Source: Rhodospirillales bacterium BBD 1991-14 (GTDB lineage: Bacteria; Pseudomonadota; Alphaproteobacteria; Kiloniellales; Kiloniellaceae). Taken from it: a stretch of 64,000 bases of DNA. Below the pieces are notes generated by a model. The model was not told the origin of the DNA. It worked only from the letters and a program-made list of their open reading frames with translations, and did not search any database. The translations under genes and the position numbers were made by a program. The stretch lies in the NCBI GenBank assembly GCA_001657395.1, contig LYSY01000008.1, positions 124,001-188,000 of the forward strand. The letters run 5' to 3'. Shown one piece after another: positions 8,579 to 16,682 of the stretch. Numbering within the stretch: position 1 is the first letter of the stretch; every line of letters begins with the position of its first letter.

Positions 8579-9945
8579 CAGGTGTCCTTTGCGAGTCTCA
8601 GGCCGGTGAACTGCCAGCGCTGATGGGGATAGAAGAAATTGCGGTAGCTGGCCCGGAGCTGCGCGTCCGGTGTCACGCAGGAGCCGCCGCGCAGCACGAA
8701 CTGGTTGCACATGAACTTGCCGTTGTACTCGCCCACCGCGCCCTCGGGCGCGCGGAAGCCGGGATAGGGCGCGTAAGGGCTCTGGGTCCATTCCCAGACG
8801 TCGCCGACCAGCTGCGCCGGTGCGGCAGCTTCGCCGGCCACCGCGGGGAGCGGCCTCAAGGCGCCGCTGCTCAACAGGTTTCCGGCAAGAGAACCGCTTT
8901 CCGGAACCGACGCTTCAAGCGCGGCCTCCAACTCCGCCTCCGTGGGCAGGCGCGCCCCGGCCCAGCGGGCGAAGGCATCGGCCTCGTAGAGGCTGACGTG
9001 GCAGACCGGCGCGGCCGGATCGACCGGCTGCAGCCCTTCGAGACTCATCGACGCCCAACCACCGTCCGGGTTGTCGCCGTCCAGTGGCTGCCAGTAGAGC
9101 GGCGCCTGCCAGCCCTCCGCCTGACAGCGCGCCCAGCCGTCCGACAGCCAGAGCCCGGGCTTGGCGTAGCCGCCGTCGGCCATGAAGGCGAGCCAGTCCG
9201 CATTGGTGACGAGGCGCGCGGCCAGGGCGAAGGGCTGCAGCAGCGTCCGGTGCCGCGGACCCTCGCAGTCGAAGGCAAAGCCCTCGCCATCGTGGCCGAT
9301 CGCAACCACCCCGCCGTCGTAATCGCACCAGCGCAGGGGAGCTACCTGTGGAGCTGCCTGGGCCGGAACCACTGGAGCAGCTTCCCGATAGGCCGGCGCC
9401 AGCGGGTTCTGCGCCAGCAGGTGCAGGATATCGGTCAGCAGCAGTTCCTGATGCTGCATCTCGTGATGCAGGCCCAGTTCCAGCAGCGGCGCTATGCGCT
9501 GCCAGGTCTCCTCATCCGCCTGATCGATAACGTCCAGCATCGCCGCGTCGACGTGGCGCCGATAGTCCAGCACCTCCGTCACCGGGGGACGGGTCAGGAG
9601 ACCGCGGCGCGGCCGGGCGTGGCGCGCGCCCACCGCCTCGTAGTAGGAGTTGAAGAGGAATCCGTAGCCGTCGTGGAAAACGCGATAACCGTCCCGGAAG
9701 GACTTCAGGATGAAGGTTTCGAAGAACCAGCTCGTATGAGCCAGATGCCATTTGGTGGGACTGGCGTCTTCCATGGACTGGGCGGTCATGTCCTCCGGCG
9801 ACAGCGGCGCGGCAAGCGCCAGGCTGCGGGCCCGTACCGTCTCGAAGCCTTGGCGCAAACGCGCGCGCGATTCATCACCAAGGCTGTCGGCCACAGCCCC
9901 GGGCGACGCCCTCTCGTGCAGTGCGATGCGTGCTGCCTGCTGCAT
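8578..9945 (-). CDS. egtB: Ergothioneine biosynthesis protein EgtB (non-heme iron sulfoxide synthase)
   Basis: A 455-residue EgtB. It joins hercynine to a thiol (gamma-glutamylcysteine or cysteine depending on type) with O2 at a mononuclear iron. A DinB-like N-terminal domain carries the iron ligands: one histidine in WHLAHTSWFFE near residue 70, and H161 and H165 in HHEMQHQE. An FGE-sulfatase-type domain follows (ICHVSLYEADAFARWAGARLPTEAE; CVTPDAQLRASYRNFFYPHQRW). ATG at 9945 follows AAAGGGGG. No egtA, egtC or egtE is present in this window, so sulfoxide cleavage must be encoded elsewhere. Confidence 0.93.
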   Translation of the reverse strand: MQQAARIALHERASPGAVADSLGDESRARLRQGFETVRARSLALAAPLSPEDMTAQSMEDASPTKWHLAHTSWFFETFILKSFRDGYRVFHDGYGFLFNSYYEAVGARHARPRRGLLTRPPVTEVLDYRRHVDAAMLDVIDQADEETWQRIAPLLELGLHHEMQHQELLLTDILHLLAQNPLAPAYREAAPVVPAQAAPQVAPLRWCDYDGGVVAIGHDGEGFAFDCEGPRHRTLLQPFALAARLVTNADWLAFMADGGYAKPGLWLSDGWARCQAEGWQAPLYWQPLDGDNPDGGWASMSLEGLQPVDPAAPVCHVSLYEADAFARWAGARLPTEAELEAALEASVPESGSLAGNLLSSGALRPLPAVAGEAAAPAQLVGDVWEWTQSPYAPYPGFRAPEGAVGEYNGKFMCNQFVLRGGSCVTPDAQLRASYRNFFYPHQRWQFTGLRLAKDT

Positions 9946-10090
9946 GGTGGAAGCCCCCTTTGCTATCGCTCTCTGGTGAGACGCCGCGGGCGCGCGCTTG
10001 TTCCCGTCGCCCGCCGCACACCGGTGGTACGGCAGCGGTCGCAACGGTAGCGCCGGCTCTGTCGTCTCTCTGTGTCGTCTGGAAGACGGT

Positions 10091-10126
10091 TCGGTGACGT
10101 GGTCGGTGACTTGGTCGATGATGCGG
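10091..10126. repeat. 12-bp tandem repeat, three copies
   Basis: Units tcggtgacgtgg, tcggtgacttgg and a degenerate tcgatgatgcgg follow each other directly. The first two differ by one base. They lie in the egtB/lysR divergent region and could be slippage products or spaced protein sites. Confidence 0.7.
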
Positions 10127-10204
10127 CCACGGATGCGCGCGACACCTGGGCCGGCCGCGGACTCTCGGTTCTGCGTTTCACAGATCGGCCTCCCAGCCCG
10201 GTCC

Positions 10205-10256
10205 CCGGGTCGTGTCTCCGGGTCATGTTTCTGGGCCCTGTCTCCGGCGCGTGTGC
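10205..10256. repeat. 13-bp tandem repeat, four degenerate copies
   Basis: Units ccgggtcgtgtct, ccgggtcatgttt, ctgggccctgtct and ccggcgcgtgtgc run in tandem. Copies 1 and 2 differ at two positions, and later copies decay further. The 13-bp period is not an exact helical turn. Position in the divergent promoter region makes a regulatory role possible but unproven. Confidence 0.7.
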
Positions 10257-10411
10257 AACGCGGGGAGTCGCCCTGCGCCGCACCCCCTGAATATGCGATT
10301 CCCCTTGCGGATTGAAAGGTCGACATCTGCGGCGGGGCGGTGCAGATTTGCACCAGGAATTTAAGAGTCCTTGAACAGTCGCGCTGCGGCTTTAGGTTGT
10401 GACAAGAATCG

Positions 10412-11299
10412 ATGAACTGGGATAATCTGCGCATCTTCCTGGCCGTAGCGCGCGAAAAGTCGGTGCGCGGGGCCGCGGCCGACCTGGGCGTCAGCCACTC
10501 CACCATCTCGCGGCGCATCGACGCCTTCGAGCAGGATCTCGGTGTGCGCCTCTTCGAGCGCCTGCCCGACGGCTATGTTCTGACCCCCTTCGGCGAAGAC
10601 ATGCTGCAGACCGCCCGGCGCCTGGAGGACAGCGTCAACGGTCTGGAGCGGCGGGTGCTGGGCCAGGACGCACGGCTGCGCGGCGACCTCAGAGTCACCA
10701 TGCCCGACCTGCTGGCGGCCAAGCTGCTGATGCCGGACCTGGTGGCCTTCGGGGAGGACTATCCGGACATCAATCTTGAAGTGGCAATCTCCTACACGCC
10801 CTTCGACCTGCGCCGGCGGGAGGCCGACGTGGCGATCCGCATCACCCGTGACCCGCCGGAGCCGCTGGTCGGCCGCAAGATCATCACCTACGCCCGCGCC
10901 ACCTATGCCTCGCGCGATTACCTGGCGCGCCACGACGTGGAGCGGGAGCCGGAGAAGACGGCCTGGATCGGCTGGGACGACCGCAGCCGCCACCCGCGCT
11001 GGGTACGCGACAGCGCCTATCCAAACGCCCCCGTGCGCGGCCGCCTGAACAACGCGCTGGTGCAGCTCGCCGCCGCCAAGGCGGGCATGGGCCTGGCCAT
11101 GCTGCCCTGCTTCATGGGCGACACCGAACACGATTTGCTGCGGGTACCGCCCGGCCGGCCGGAGCCGGCCTGGGACATCTGGATTCTGACCCACGAAGAC
11201 CTGCGCGCCACCGCGCGCGTGCGCGCCTTCATGGACTACATGGCCGAAGCCTTCCTCGGCCACCGCGACCTCCTGGAAGGCCGCCTGCCGCAGCGCTGA
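10412..11299 (+). CDS. LysR family transcriptional regulator
   Basis: A 295-residue LysR-type regulator. The N-terminal helix-turn-helix (RIFLAVAREKSVRGAAADLG, then SHSTISRRIDAFE) and a full effector domain are present. Its closest style is the LysR subgroup with a MNWDNLRIFLAV start common in alphaproteobacteria. It diverges from egtB-egtD across 466 bp, so control of ergothioneine genes is possible but the distance and the repeats between make that weak. The start ATG at 10412 lacks an obvious strong ribosome site. It is followed by a REP-like element and a convergent glycosylase gene. Confidence 0.9.
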   Translation: MNWDNLRIFLAVAREKSVRGAAADLGVSHSTISRRIDAFEQDLGVRLFERLPDGYVLTPFGEDMLQTARRLEDSVNGLERRVLGQDARLRGDLRVTMPDLLAAKLLMPDLVAFGEDYPDINLEVAISYTPFDLRRREADVAIRITRDPPEPLVGRKIITYARATYASRDYLARHDVEREPEKTAWIGWDDRSRHPRWVRDSAYPNAPVRGRLNNALVQLAAAKAGMGLAMLPCFMGDTEHDLLRVPPGRPEPAWDIWILTHEDLRATARVRAFMDYMAEAFLGHRDLLEGRLPQR

Positions 11300-11348
11300 G
11301 GGCGGCAACCAGCGCCCCCGACCCGGCCGCTGACGCGGAAGGTTTCAT

Positions 11349-11412
11349 CCCCCTCACCCTCCCGCTGCGCGGGCCCCTCCCTCTCCCACGAGGGGAGAGG
11401 GTCGGGGTGAGG
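11349..11412. repeat. REP-like inverted element, family A, copy 2 (short form)
   Basis: Runs from CCCCTCACCCTCCCGC through the core gggcccctccctctccc, a GAGGGGAGAGGG complement and GTCGGGGTGAGG. It is an imperfect palindrome between two convergent genes, and could act as a bidirectional RNA hairpin at both transcript ends. Confidence 0.75.
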
Positions 11413-11463
11413 CGGAAACGCCGGCATCAGCGGGCGGACGAAAGAGTCTCCGCGCAGCGGAGC

Positions 11464-12153
11464 CTACTTTGCCCGCGGGGCGTCGATGGAGCAGGCGAGG
11501 ATACGGCTGAGCTGGGTCAGCGGGCGGCCGGTCTCCTCCTTCCAGGCATTGAAGGCGGCCTGGGCCTTGGCGAGGTCGGCCTTGCCGGTCGGGTTTTTGT
11601 CGACCACCTTGGCCTTGATCAGCGCGGCGGAGACATCCGGCGACAGCAGGAAGCTGTCCTTGCCCATGAAGCGCAGGAAGTAGGGCCCGGTGTAGCCGCC
11701 CAGGCGCGCGCCGCGCTTCTTCAGAACCGCCCAGAGGCTGACGATGTCCTCCGACGGCCAGTCGGCGAAAAAGGCGGCGGCCGAGCCGTGCTCCTTCGCC
11801 AAGTCGGTCACGAAGATGGCGTTGTAGCGCACCGCGGCGATCTTCGCGGCGTGGCGGATGATGCGGGTGTCGCGGCCCAGCACGTCCAGGTCCTCGTCGG
11901 AGAGCAGGGCCATGCGCCCGGGATGGAAGCCCTGGAAGGCCGCCTCGAAGTCCGGCCACTTCTGCTCGACCACGCGCCAGACGAAGCCCGCCTGAAAGAT
12001 GCGCTTGGTCATCTCCGCGAGGTAGCGGTCGTCGCCCAGCTTCTTCAGCGCCGCCTTGCTCTTGGGCTTGGCGTCGGCGACCAGTTTCTCCAGCGCCGCC
12101 TCCCCGCCCTTGCGCTTGGCGGCGCGGTCGTAGATTTTCTGAAAGGACGCCAC
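11464..12153 (-). CDS. DNA-3-methyladenine glycosylase I (Tag) family protein
   Basis: A 229-residue member of the Tag family, which excises 3-methyladenine from DNA. Matching landmarks are FQAGFVWRVVEQKWPDFEAAF, DTRIIRHAAKIAAVRYNA and YFLRFMGKDSFLLS; the last is typical of the alphaproteobacterial branch. The zinc-binding cysteine/histidine pattern of E. coli Tag is not obvious, so activity on 3-methyladenine is by family only. GTG at 12153 follows AGGAGG. A far longer frame upstream is a shadow of the next gene on the other strand, from which this gene diverges. Confidence 0.85.
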   Translation of the reverse strand: MASFQKIYDRAAKRKGGEAALEKLVADAKPKSKAALKKLGDDRYLAEMTKRIFQAGFVWRVVEQKWPDFEAAFQGFHPGRMALLSDEDLDVLGRDTRIIRHAAKIAAVRYNAIFVTDLAKEHGSAAAFFADWPSEDIVSLWAVLKKRGARLGGYTGPYFLRFMGKDSFLLSPDVSAALIKAKVVDKNPTGKADLAKAQAAFNAWKEETGRPLTQLSRILACSIDAPRAK

Positions 12154-12264
12154 GGCGCGCCTCCTGTTTCTTTTTGCTGCTTGATCTTTGGCGAGAGCCA
12201 GATGATTCCTGTGGACGCGCCGCTTGCCCAGAGAAATACGCCGCCTGACACGAAGGTTGCTGAC

Positions 12265-13086
12265 ATGTCCCTGACGCCTCCCAAAGCCCCGACGAAGGAC
12301 GCGATCGTCGCCGCCAACCGCGACTCCTGGAACGAGGCCGCCGCCCACCACCGCGACCACGACCAGTACAAGGCGCTGCTGAAAGGTTTCGCCGAGCCCG
12401 GCTTTTCCATGCTCGACGATGTTATGACCGAGCGGCTCAAGACCATCGGCCTGGAGGGCAAGACGGTCGCGCAGCTCTGCTGCAACAACGGGCGCGAGGC
12501 GCTGTCGATCAAGAACCTGGGCGCCGCCAGCGTCACCGGCTTCGACTTCGCCGAGGAGTTCCTGGCCCAGGGCCGCGAGCTGGCCGCCGCCGGCGGCATC
12601 GAAGCGGACTTCGTGCAGACCGAGATCAATGCCATTCCGGCGGATTACGACGGGCGCTTCGATCTCGCCGTGGTCACCATCGGCGTCTTCGGCTGGCAGC
12701 CGGATCTGGCGGCCTTCTTCGCCACCGCCCGGCGCATCCTGAAACCCGGCGGACGGCTGTTCGTCTACGAGGGCCACCCGATCCTCAACATGTACGACGA
12801 CCGTGATACCGGCGGTCCGCCGCAGGCCGACGAGTCCTACTTCCGCTCCGACCCCTACCGCAGCGACAACGGCCTCGACTACTGGGCCCAGCAGGACTAC
12901 GAGGCCAAGCCCAACTACTGGACCTTCCACAAGATGAGCGATGTCATCATGGGCCTGCTGCGCGCCGGCTTCGCCCTCGAGGACTTCGAGGAGTTCCCCC
13001 ACAACATCGGCTCCCACGCGCACATGGAAAACCAGCCCCATCAACTGCCGCTCAGCTATGTGCTGGTGGGGCGGAAAGAGGGTTAG
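12265..13086 (+). CDS. Class I SAM-dependent methyltransferase
   Basis: A 273-residue Rossmann-fold methyltransferase. Motif I is unusual: VAQLCCNNGREALS where many relatives have a Gly-rich loop; TGFDFAEEFL is the acidic SAM ribose strand, and FDLAVVTIGVFGWQPDL is motif IV-V. A small-molecule substrate is likely, but unknown. I use ATG 12265 with GAAGG upstream; ATG 12202 would add 21 poorly ordered residues. It diverges from the Tag gene, and its stop codon overlaps the stop of the convergent membrane-protein gene by three bases. Confidence 0.85.
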   Translation: MSLTPPKAPTKDAIVAANRDSWNEAAAHHRDHDQYKALLKGFAEPGFSMLDDVMTERLKTIGLEGKTVAQLCCNNGREALSIKNLGAASVTGFDFAEEFLAQGRELAAAGGIEADFVQTEINAIPADYDGRFDLAVVTIGVFGWQPDLAAFFATARRILKPGGRLFVYEGHPILNMYDDRDTGGPPQADESYFRSDPYRSDNGLDYWAQQDYEAKPNYWTFHKMSDVIMGLLRAGFALEDFEEFPHNIGSHAHMENQPHQLPLSYVLVGRKEG

Positions 13087-13604
13087 TCCTGCAATTGCCC
13101 CGTCGAAGAGACCGGATGCGCGGGCTGGTCCGGCACTGACAGTTCGGCACCGACAGTCACAACAGCCAAGCCAAGCGCCGCCAATACCGCGATCTGCATA
13201 AATGCCTTCCTGTCCATGTCACGAAACGGCGAGTTAAAGGGATTCAGGATCTCAGCCCAACCTCGCCCGATCCTGCGCCGCTGGCGGATGACGACCCAGT
13301 TTATGCCGCCCACCCAGATTACTGCCGCCAGCACGAGTGAGATCAGCAAAGGGGCCGGCAGCTCCGACGGCGCCGGAAGCGCTTCCTCCAGCGGAGGCGG
13401 CGTCCGAACCTCATGCTGCATGAGAAAGCTGTCCGTAAAGTGTATCTGCCAAGCCAGCGCGATCAGGATGATCAGGCCCCAACGCAAAAAAAGCATCCAG
13501 GGCGTCCTTGCCCTGAAGACCCGGAAAACGACCAGGATGGCCAGCACAGCCACCACCGTCGCAATGATCAGCGTCGTCTCGATCGGGGGCTGGGAAGGTT
13601 CCAT
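13083..13604 (-). CDS. Hypothetical membrane protein
   Basis: I do not recognise this 173-residue protein. It has about four hydrophobic segments: residues 10-27 (TLIIATVVAVLAILVVF), 37-53, 85-107 and 135-155. A Pro/Glu-rich stretch (PPPLEEALPAPSELPAP) lies between segments 2 and 3, and a basic RQRRRIGRGW loop follows the third. The ATG at 13604 has GGAAAG upstream; a TTG one codon earlier is less likely. Base composition looks slightly less GC-biased than neighbours. It sits between a convergent methyltransferase and a VOC gene. Confidence 0.6.
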   Translation of the reverse strand: MEPSQPPIETTLIIATVVAVLAILVVFRVFRARTPWMLFLRWGLIILIALAWQIHFTDSFLMQHEVRTPPPLEEALPAPSELPAPLLISLVLAAVIWVGGINWVVIRQRRRIGRGWAEILNPFNSPFRDMDRKAFMQIAVLAALGLAVVTVGAELSVPDQPAHPVSSTGQLQD

Positions 13605-13639
13605 CAACCAGCTTTCCTAAAGAGGCAATTGGTGCCGAA

Positions 13640-14038
13640 TCAATCTGCAGCAGGCGGGCCCTTCAGTTCGATGGTGTTGCCGTCGGGGTCCTGGATGTAG
13701 AGGGAGGGGCCGGTGCCCTCGGCGCCGTAACGCTCCACCACCTCGCCGACATCGATACCGTGGCTCTGCAGATGGCTGCGCAGGGAGGGCGGGTCGAAGG
13801 GCTCGATGCGCACACAGAAGTGGTCCATGTTGCGGCCTGCCGGCAGGTCCCCTTCCTCGCCGTCGCCGGTCCGCAGGAGGTCGATCAGCGAAGCGCCGGC
13901 GCGCATCTGCACCAGGCCGATGGACTCGACCCGCCGTTCCTCCCGGCAGCCCAGAACATCGGTATAGAACTTCAGCGCACGCTCCATATCGCGCACACAG
14001 ACCACCACGTGGTCGAGGGTCTTGATTGCGAAGGCCAT
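13640..14038 (-). CDS. VOC family (glyoxalase/bleomycin resistance fold) protein
   Basis: A 132-residue vicinal-oxygen-chelate protein. The opening TLDHVVVCVRDMERALKFYTDVLGC and the closing SLYIQDPDGNTIELKGPP are standard VOC signatures with a His near residue 9 and a Glu near 127 as possible metal ligands. Related proteins range from glyoxalases to dioxygenases and resistance proteins, so no reaction is assigned. GGGAGAG precedes the ATG. It is transcribed alone and diverges from a GNAT gene. Confidence 0.85.
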   Translation of the reverse strand: MAFAIKTLDHVVVCVRDMERALKFYTDVLGCREERRVESIGLVQMRAGASLIDLLRTGDGEEGDLPAGRNMDHFCVRIEPFDPPSLRSHLQSHGIDVGEVVERYGAEGTGPSLYIQDPDGNTIELKGPPAAD

Positions 14039-14185
14039 GGCGGCACTCTCCCGTGTCTCGCGTTCCGGCGGCGAGCCTACATCAGCATAGGTGGCAACGG
14101 GAGCGCTTTGACCCTTGCGGCGGGACGGGGGATCGGGTAGCCGGGAAGCCCCGGCCCCGTAGCGTGAGACAGCGGAGCGTTCCTT

Positions 14186-14737
14186 GTGACCGACTGGCAG
14201 CTGAGAGCGGCAGTGATGGAAGACCTGGACGACCTGCTGGCGCTGACCGCCAAGCCGGAGGTCTACCGCTTCATGTTCGACGGCGCGGCGCCGGAACCGG
14301 CTCTTCTCGCCGAGCGGCTGGAACTCTTCGTCGCCAACGAAGCAGCCAGCGGCCTGGGCCTGTGGATGCTGGAACAGCCGGGCCGGGCCGCAGGCGGCGC
14401 GGTCTGGCTGGAGCCGGACCTGGCCGCGCGGGAGGCCGAGGTCAGCTACCTGCTGGACCCGGCGCTCTGGGGCCGCGGCCTGGCCGGGCGCATGGCCTGG
14501 ACCGCCGTCACCCGGGCCTTCGAAAGCCCCGCCATCGATTGCGTCTTCGCTGGCGCCGATGCACCCAACACCGCCTCCATCGCCGTCCTGCAGCGCCTGG
14601 GCATGCGCTTCCGCCGCGATGTCACCTACCCCCTCGGCCCCGGCGTGGAATACGAACTGGGCCGGGACGATGCCGGCCCGCAGCCACCGCCCGCCCTGCT
14701 GCCGCTGCTTGACAGCTCAATCCAGGAGACCGCTTGA
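14186..14737 (+). CDS. GNAT family N-acetyltransferase
   Basis: A 183-residue acetyltransferase of the RimJ/RimL-like group. The acetyl-CoA loop is seen in LLDPALWGRGLAGRM, followed by AGADAPNTASIAVLQRLGMRF, which is typical of that group. Starts at GTG 14186. Its TGA overlaps the ATG of the next gene (TGATGA), which implies translational coupling with the GFA protein. The acceptor substrate is unknown. Confidence 0.85.
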   Translation: MTDWQLRAAVMEDLDDLLALTAKPEVYRFMFDGAAPEPALLAERLELFVANEAASGLGLWMLEQPGRAAGGAVWLEPDLAAREAEVSYLLDPALWGRGLAGRMAWTAVTRAFESPAIDCVFAGADAPNTASIAVLQRLGMRFRRDVTYPLGPGVEYELGRDDAGPQPPPALLPLLDSSIQETA

Positions 14738-15159
14738 TGACCGCAGCCGGCCATACTCTCAAGGGCCAGTGCCTCTGCGGGGCCGTGCGTTTCGAAATCG
14801 CCGGTGCCGTCACCGAACCCCATGCCTGCCACTGCACGCAGTGCCGCCGCCAGAGCGGCCACTATGTCGTGGCCGCCGAGGCGCCGCGTGACGCGGTGAC
14901 CTTCCTGGAGGACCGCGGCCTCAAGTGGTACCGCTCCTCCGCCAAGGCGCAGCGCGGCTTCTGCGGCGACTGCGGCTCGGTGCTGTTCTGGGCCAGCGAC
15001 GACGGCGACGAACTGAGCTTCAACCTCGGCAGCCTGGACGCGCCCACCGGCCTCACCCTCGCCTCCCACATCTTCGTCGATGAGAAGGGCGACTACTACG
15101 ACATCGACGACGCCCTGCCGAAGTTCACCAGCGACGGGGAGGCGGTTGAGCCGCGCTAG
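14737..15159 (+). CDS. GFA (CENP-V/GFA domain) family protein
   Basis: A 140-residue zinc protein of the GFA family (named after glutathione-dependent formaldehyde-activating enzyme). Zinc-binding cysteines are visible in CLCGAVRFE, CHCTQCRRQSGH and CGDCGS, all in the expected order. Most members of this size have no proven reaction; formaldehyde activation should not be assumed. It shares an ATGA junction with the GNAT gene upstream. A REP-like element follows 50 bp after its stop. Confidence 0.88.
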   Translation: MTAAGHTLKGQCLCGAVRFEIAGAVTEPHACHCTQCRRQSGHYVVAAEAPRDAVTFLEDRGLKWYRSSAKAQRGFCGDCGSVLFWASDDGDELSFNLGSLDAPTGLTLASHIFVDEKGDYYDIDDALPKFTSDGEAVEPR

Positions 15160-15210
15160 GCCGCTCCGGCTGCTGCCCTCCTCGTCCTGCCGCTGCGCGG
15201 AATGGTGTGT

Positions 15211-15268
15211 CCCCCTCACCCTCCCGCTTCGCGGGCCCCTCCCTCTCCCCCCTCGATGGGAGGGTGAG
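15211..15268. repeat. REP-like inverted element, family A, copy 3 (short form)
   Basis: Begins CCCCCTCACCCTCCCGC, has the same gggcccctccctctccc core, and ends GGGAGGGTGAG. It follows the GFA gene; the rest of the gap to the next small gene shows nothing recognisable. Confidence 0.7.
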
Positions 15269-15442
15269 CCACAGACCCGATGTCCGATTGCTTTCCGCGC
15301 CGACGCTCTTAGCCGGGCAGCCCGCGGGGCCGTTCCGGAAAGCCGCCCCCTCCGGATGATTGAACCTTTTCCCGAAAAGGGGAGACTTTCCTTCGAGGCC
15401 TTTCCGCCGCGCCACCGGACAGCAATCACCAGGAGGACCTCC

Positions 15443-15661
15443 TTGCGCCCGTCACGCAGCCTTGCCGCCGTATCAGCCATGCTCCTTGCCACTGCCGCCC
15501 AACCGGCCGCCGCGCGGCCCTGGTTCGATCCCGAAGCACGGGTGTTCCAGAACCTGGAGCCCTGGCAGCTTGTGGTTGTCGCCCTGCTGGCCGTGGCGCT
15601 CGCCGGCCTGTTCCTCTTCCTTCTGGTCAAGCTCATCTATCGCGTCTTCGGCAGGAAGTAG
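15443..15661 (+). CDS. Small secreted or membrane-anchored hypothetical protein
   Basis: A 72-residue protein that I do not recognise. A signal peptide-like start (LAAVSAMLLATAAQPAAA, probable cleavage after AAA near residue 25) is followed by a short WFDPEARVFQNLEPW segment and one transmembrane helix (LVVVALLAVALAGLFLFLLV) with a basic tail. I choose TTG 15443 because AGGAGG lies six bases upstream, at 15431-15436; longer upstream frames run through a REP-like element. It converges on the AraC gene with an 11-bp gap. Confidence 0.6.
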   Translation: MRPSRSLAAVSAMLLATAAQPAAARPWFDPEARVFQNLEPWQLVVVALLAVALAGLFLFLLVKLIYRVFGRK

Positions 15662-15672
15662 CCGGAAGTCCT

Positions 15673-16524
15673 CTACCCCTCCCCCGCCTGCTTCAGATAG
15701 CGCCCCGGCGTCTCGCCCAGGGAGCGGCGGAACATGGCGATGAAGGCAGAGGGGCTCTGGTAGCCGAGGTCGAGGGCGACCGCCGTCACCGCCGCGCCCT
15801 CGGCCAGGCGGGCAACCGCGGTGGTCAGGCGCAGGCGCTCGCGCCACTCGCCGAAGGTCAAGCCGGTCTCCTTCACGAAGAGGCGGGCCAGGGTGCGCTC
15901 GCTGGCGCCGGCGTCCCTCGCCCAGGCGGACAAGGGCCGGCCGTCGGCGGGGTCGTCGATCAGCGCCGCGGTCACCTTCAAGAGGCGCGGGTCGCGCGGC
16001 TGCGGCAGGTGCAGGGGTTCCGGCTTCAGCGCCCGCAGTTCGTCCAGAATGACCGCCATGATCCGCGCGCCCGGCCCGTCGGGCCCATAGTCCAGGCCGA
16101 CCTCGATGGCGCGCAGGATGAGCGCGCGCAGGAGCGCGGGCACCGCCACGACGCAGCATTCGCCGGGCAGGCTATCCGCAACGCCCGCGTCGACGTAGAG
16201 CGTGCGCATGGCAATGTCCTGGGCATGGCTCACCTGATGTTCCACCTCCGGCGGAATCCAGACCGCCTGCTCCGGCGCCACCACCCAGGTGCCCGCCGCC
16301 GTCTGCACTGTCATCACGCCGGAAGAGGCGTAAAGCAGTTGGCCGCGGCGGTGGTGGTGCCAGTGGCGGCGGCTGGGCCCGGCGTAGTCCCGCGCCAACG
16401 GGGCGATGGGCCGCGCCCTGTCCTCCAGTTCACCCGGATGCCCCGCGGGCGGATCGCTGGGCCTGGCACGCCAGGAGGCCCCTTCCGCAGTCTGCTTGCC
16501 TGGAGTTTGTCTGTTTTCCGTCAT
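15673..16524 (-). CDS. AraC family transcriptional regulator
   Basis: A 283-residue AraC-type regulator. An N-terminal cupin-like sensor (HWHHHRRGQLLYASSGVMTV; VWIPPEVEHQV) is followed by the paired C-terminal helix-turn-helices (ASERTLARLFVKETGLTFGE; VALDLGYQSPSAFIAMFRRS). It diverges from an MFS transporter gene, a common regulator/exporter pair in which the transporter removes the sensed compound. The gap between them contains a 24-bp perfect palindrome. The ligand is unknown. Confidence 0.9.
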   Translation of the reverse strand: MTENRQTPGKQTAEGASWRARPSDPPAGHPGELEDRARPIAPLARDYAGPSRRHWHHHRRGQLLYASSGVMTVQTAAGTWVVAPEQAVWIPPEVEHQVSHAQDIAMRTLYVDAGVADSLPGECCVVAVPALLRALILRAIEVGLDYGPDGPGARIMAVILDELRALKPEPLHLPQPRDPRLLKVTAALIDDPADGRPLSAWARDAGASERTLARLFVKETGLTFGEWRERLRLTTAVARLAEGAAVTAVALDLGYQSPSAFIAMFRRSLGETPGRYLKQAGEG

Positions 16525-16586
16525 CAAGTGACATAATACAGCGAGACGGGCAAAACAGAACAGCATTAGATTTGTGACGGTTCCAA

Positions 16587-16648
16587 CCCGCTCCCCCTCC
16601 CGGCCACCCATAGGATACTCGCGTTGGGTGGCCGGGAGGGGGAGCGGG
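16587..16648. repeat. 24-bp perfect inverted repeat with 14-base loop
   Basis: The left arm spans 16587-16610 and the right arm 16625-16648, with loop TAGGATACTCGCGT. All 24 pairs match and most are G-C, so DNA or RNA would fold into a very stable hairpin. It lies in the araC/MFS divergent region, 35 bp before the MFS start codon, so it would be in the MFS leader. It differs from REP families A and B. Confidence 0.85.
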
Positions 16649-16682
16649 CCGGCGCCGCAAAACCCCAAATTCGAATGGCCTC

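Larger units (their letters stand above)
9946..10411. other. 466-bp divergent intergenic region, egtB to lysR
   Basis: This is the only gene-free stretch of the window longer than 300 bp. It separates egtB (leftward) from a LysR gene (rightward) and should contain both promoters. The inner part holds two sets of short tandem repeats, listed separately. Open frames cross it on both strands, but they are rich in Arg, Pro and Ser, lack ribosome sites and look non-coding. Confidence 0.6.

Noticed and set aside
9963-10283. 106-codon Arg-rich frame between egtB and lysR
   Set aside because: No ribosome site, Arg/Ser/Pro bias and repeats in the DNA. Not supported as a gene.
10361-10376. CtrA-like TTAA-N7-TGAAC with a GAGTC in its spacer before the second lysR
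   Set aside because: One mismatch in a central half-site base and a plain regulator downstream; chance is likely, though the enclosed GANTC is curious.
11464-13044. 526-codon version of the Tag-family gene
   Set aside because: Similarity to Tag begins only after GTG 12153, which has AGGAGG upstream; the rest is antisense to the methyltransferase gene.
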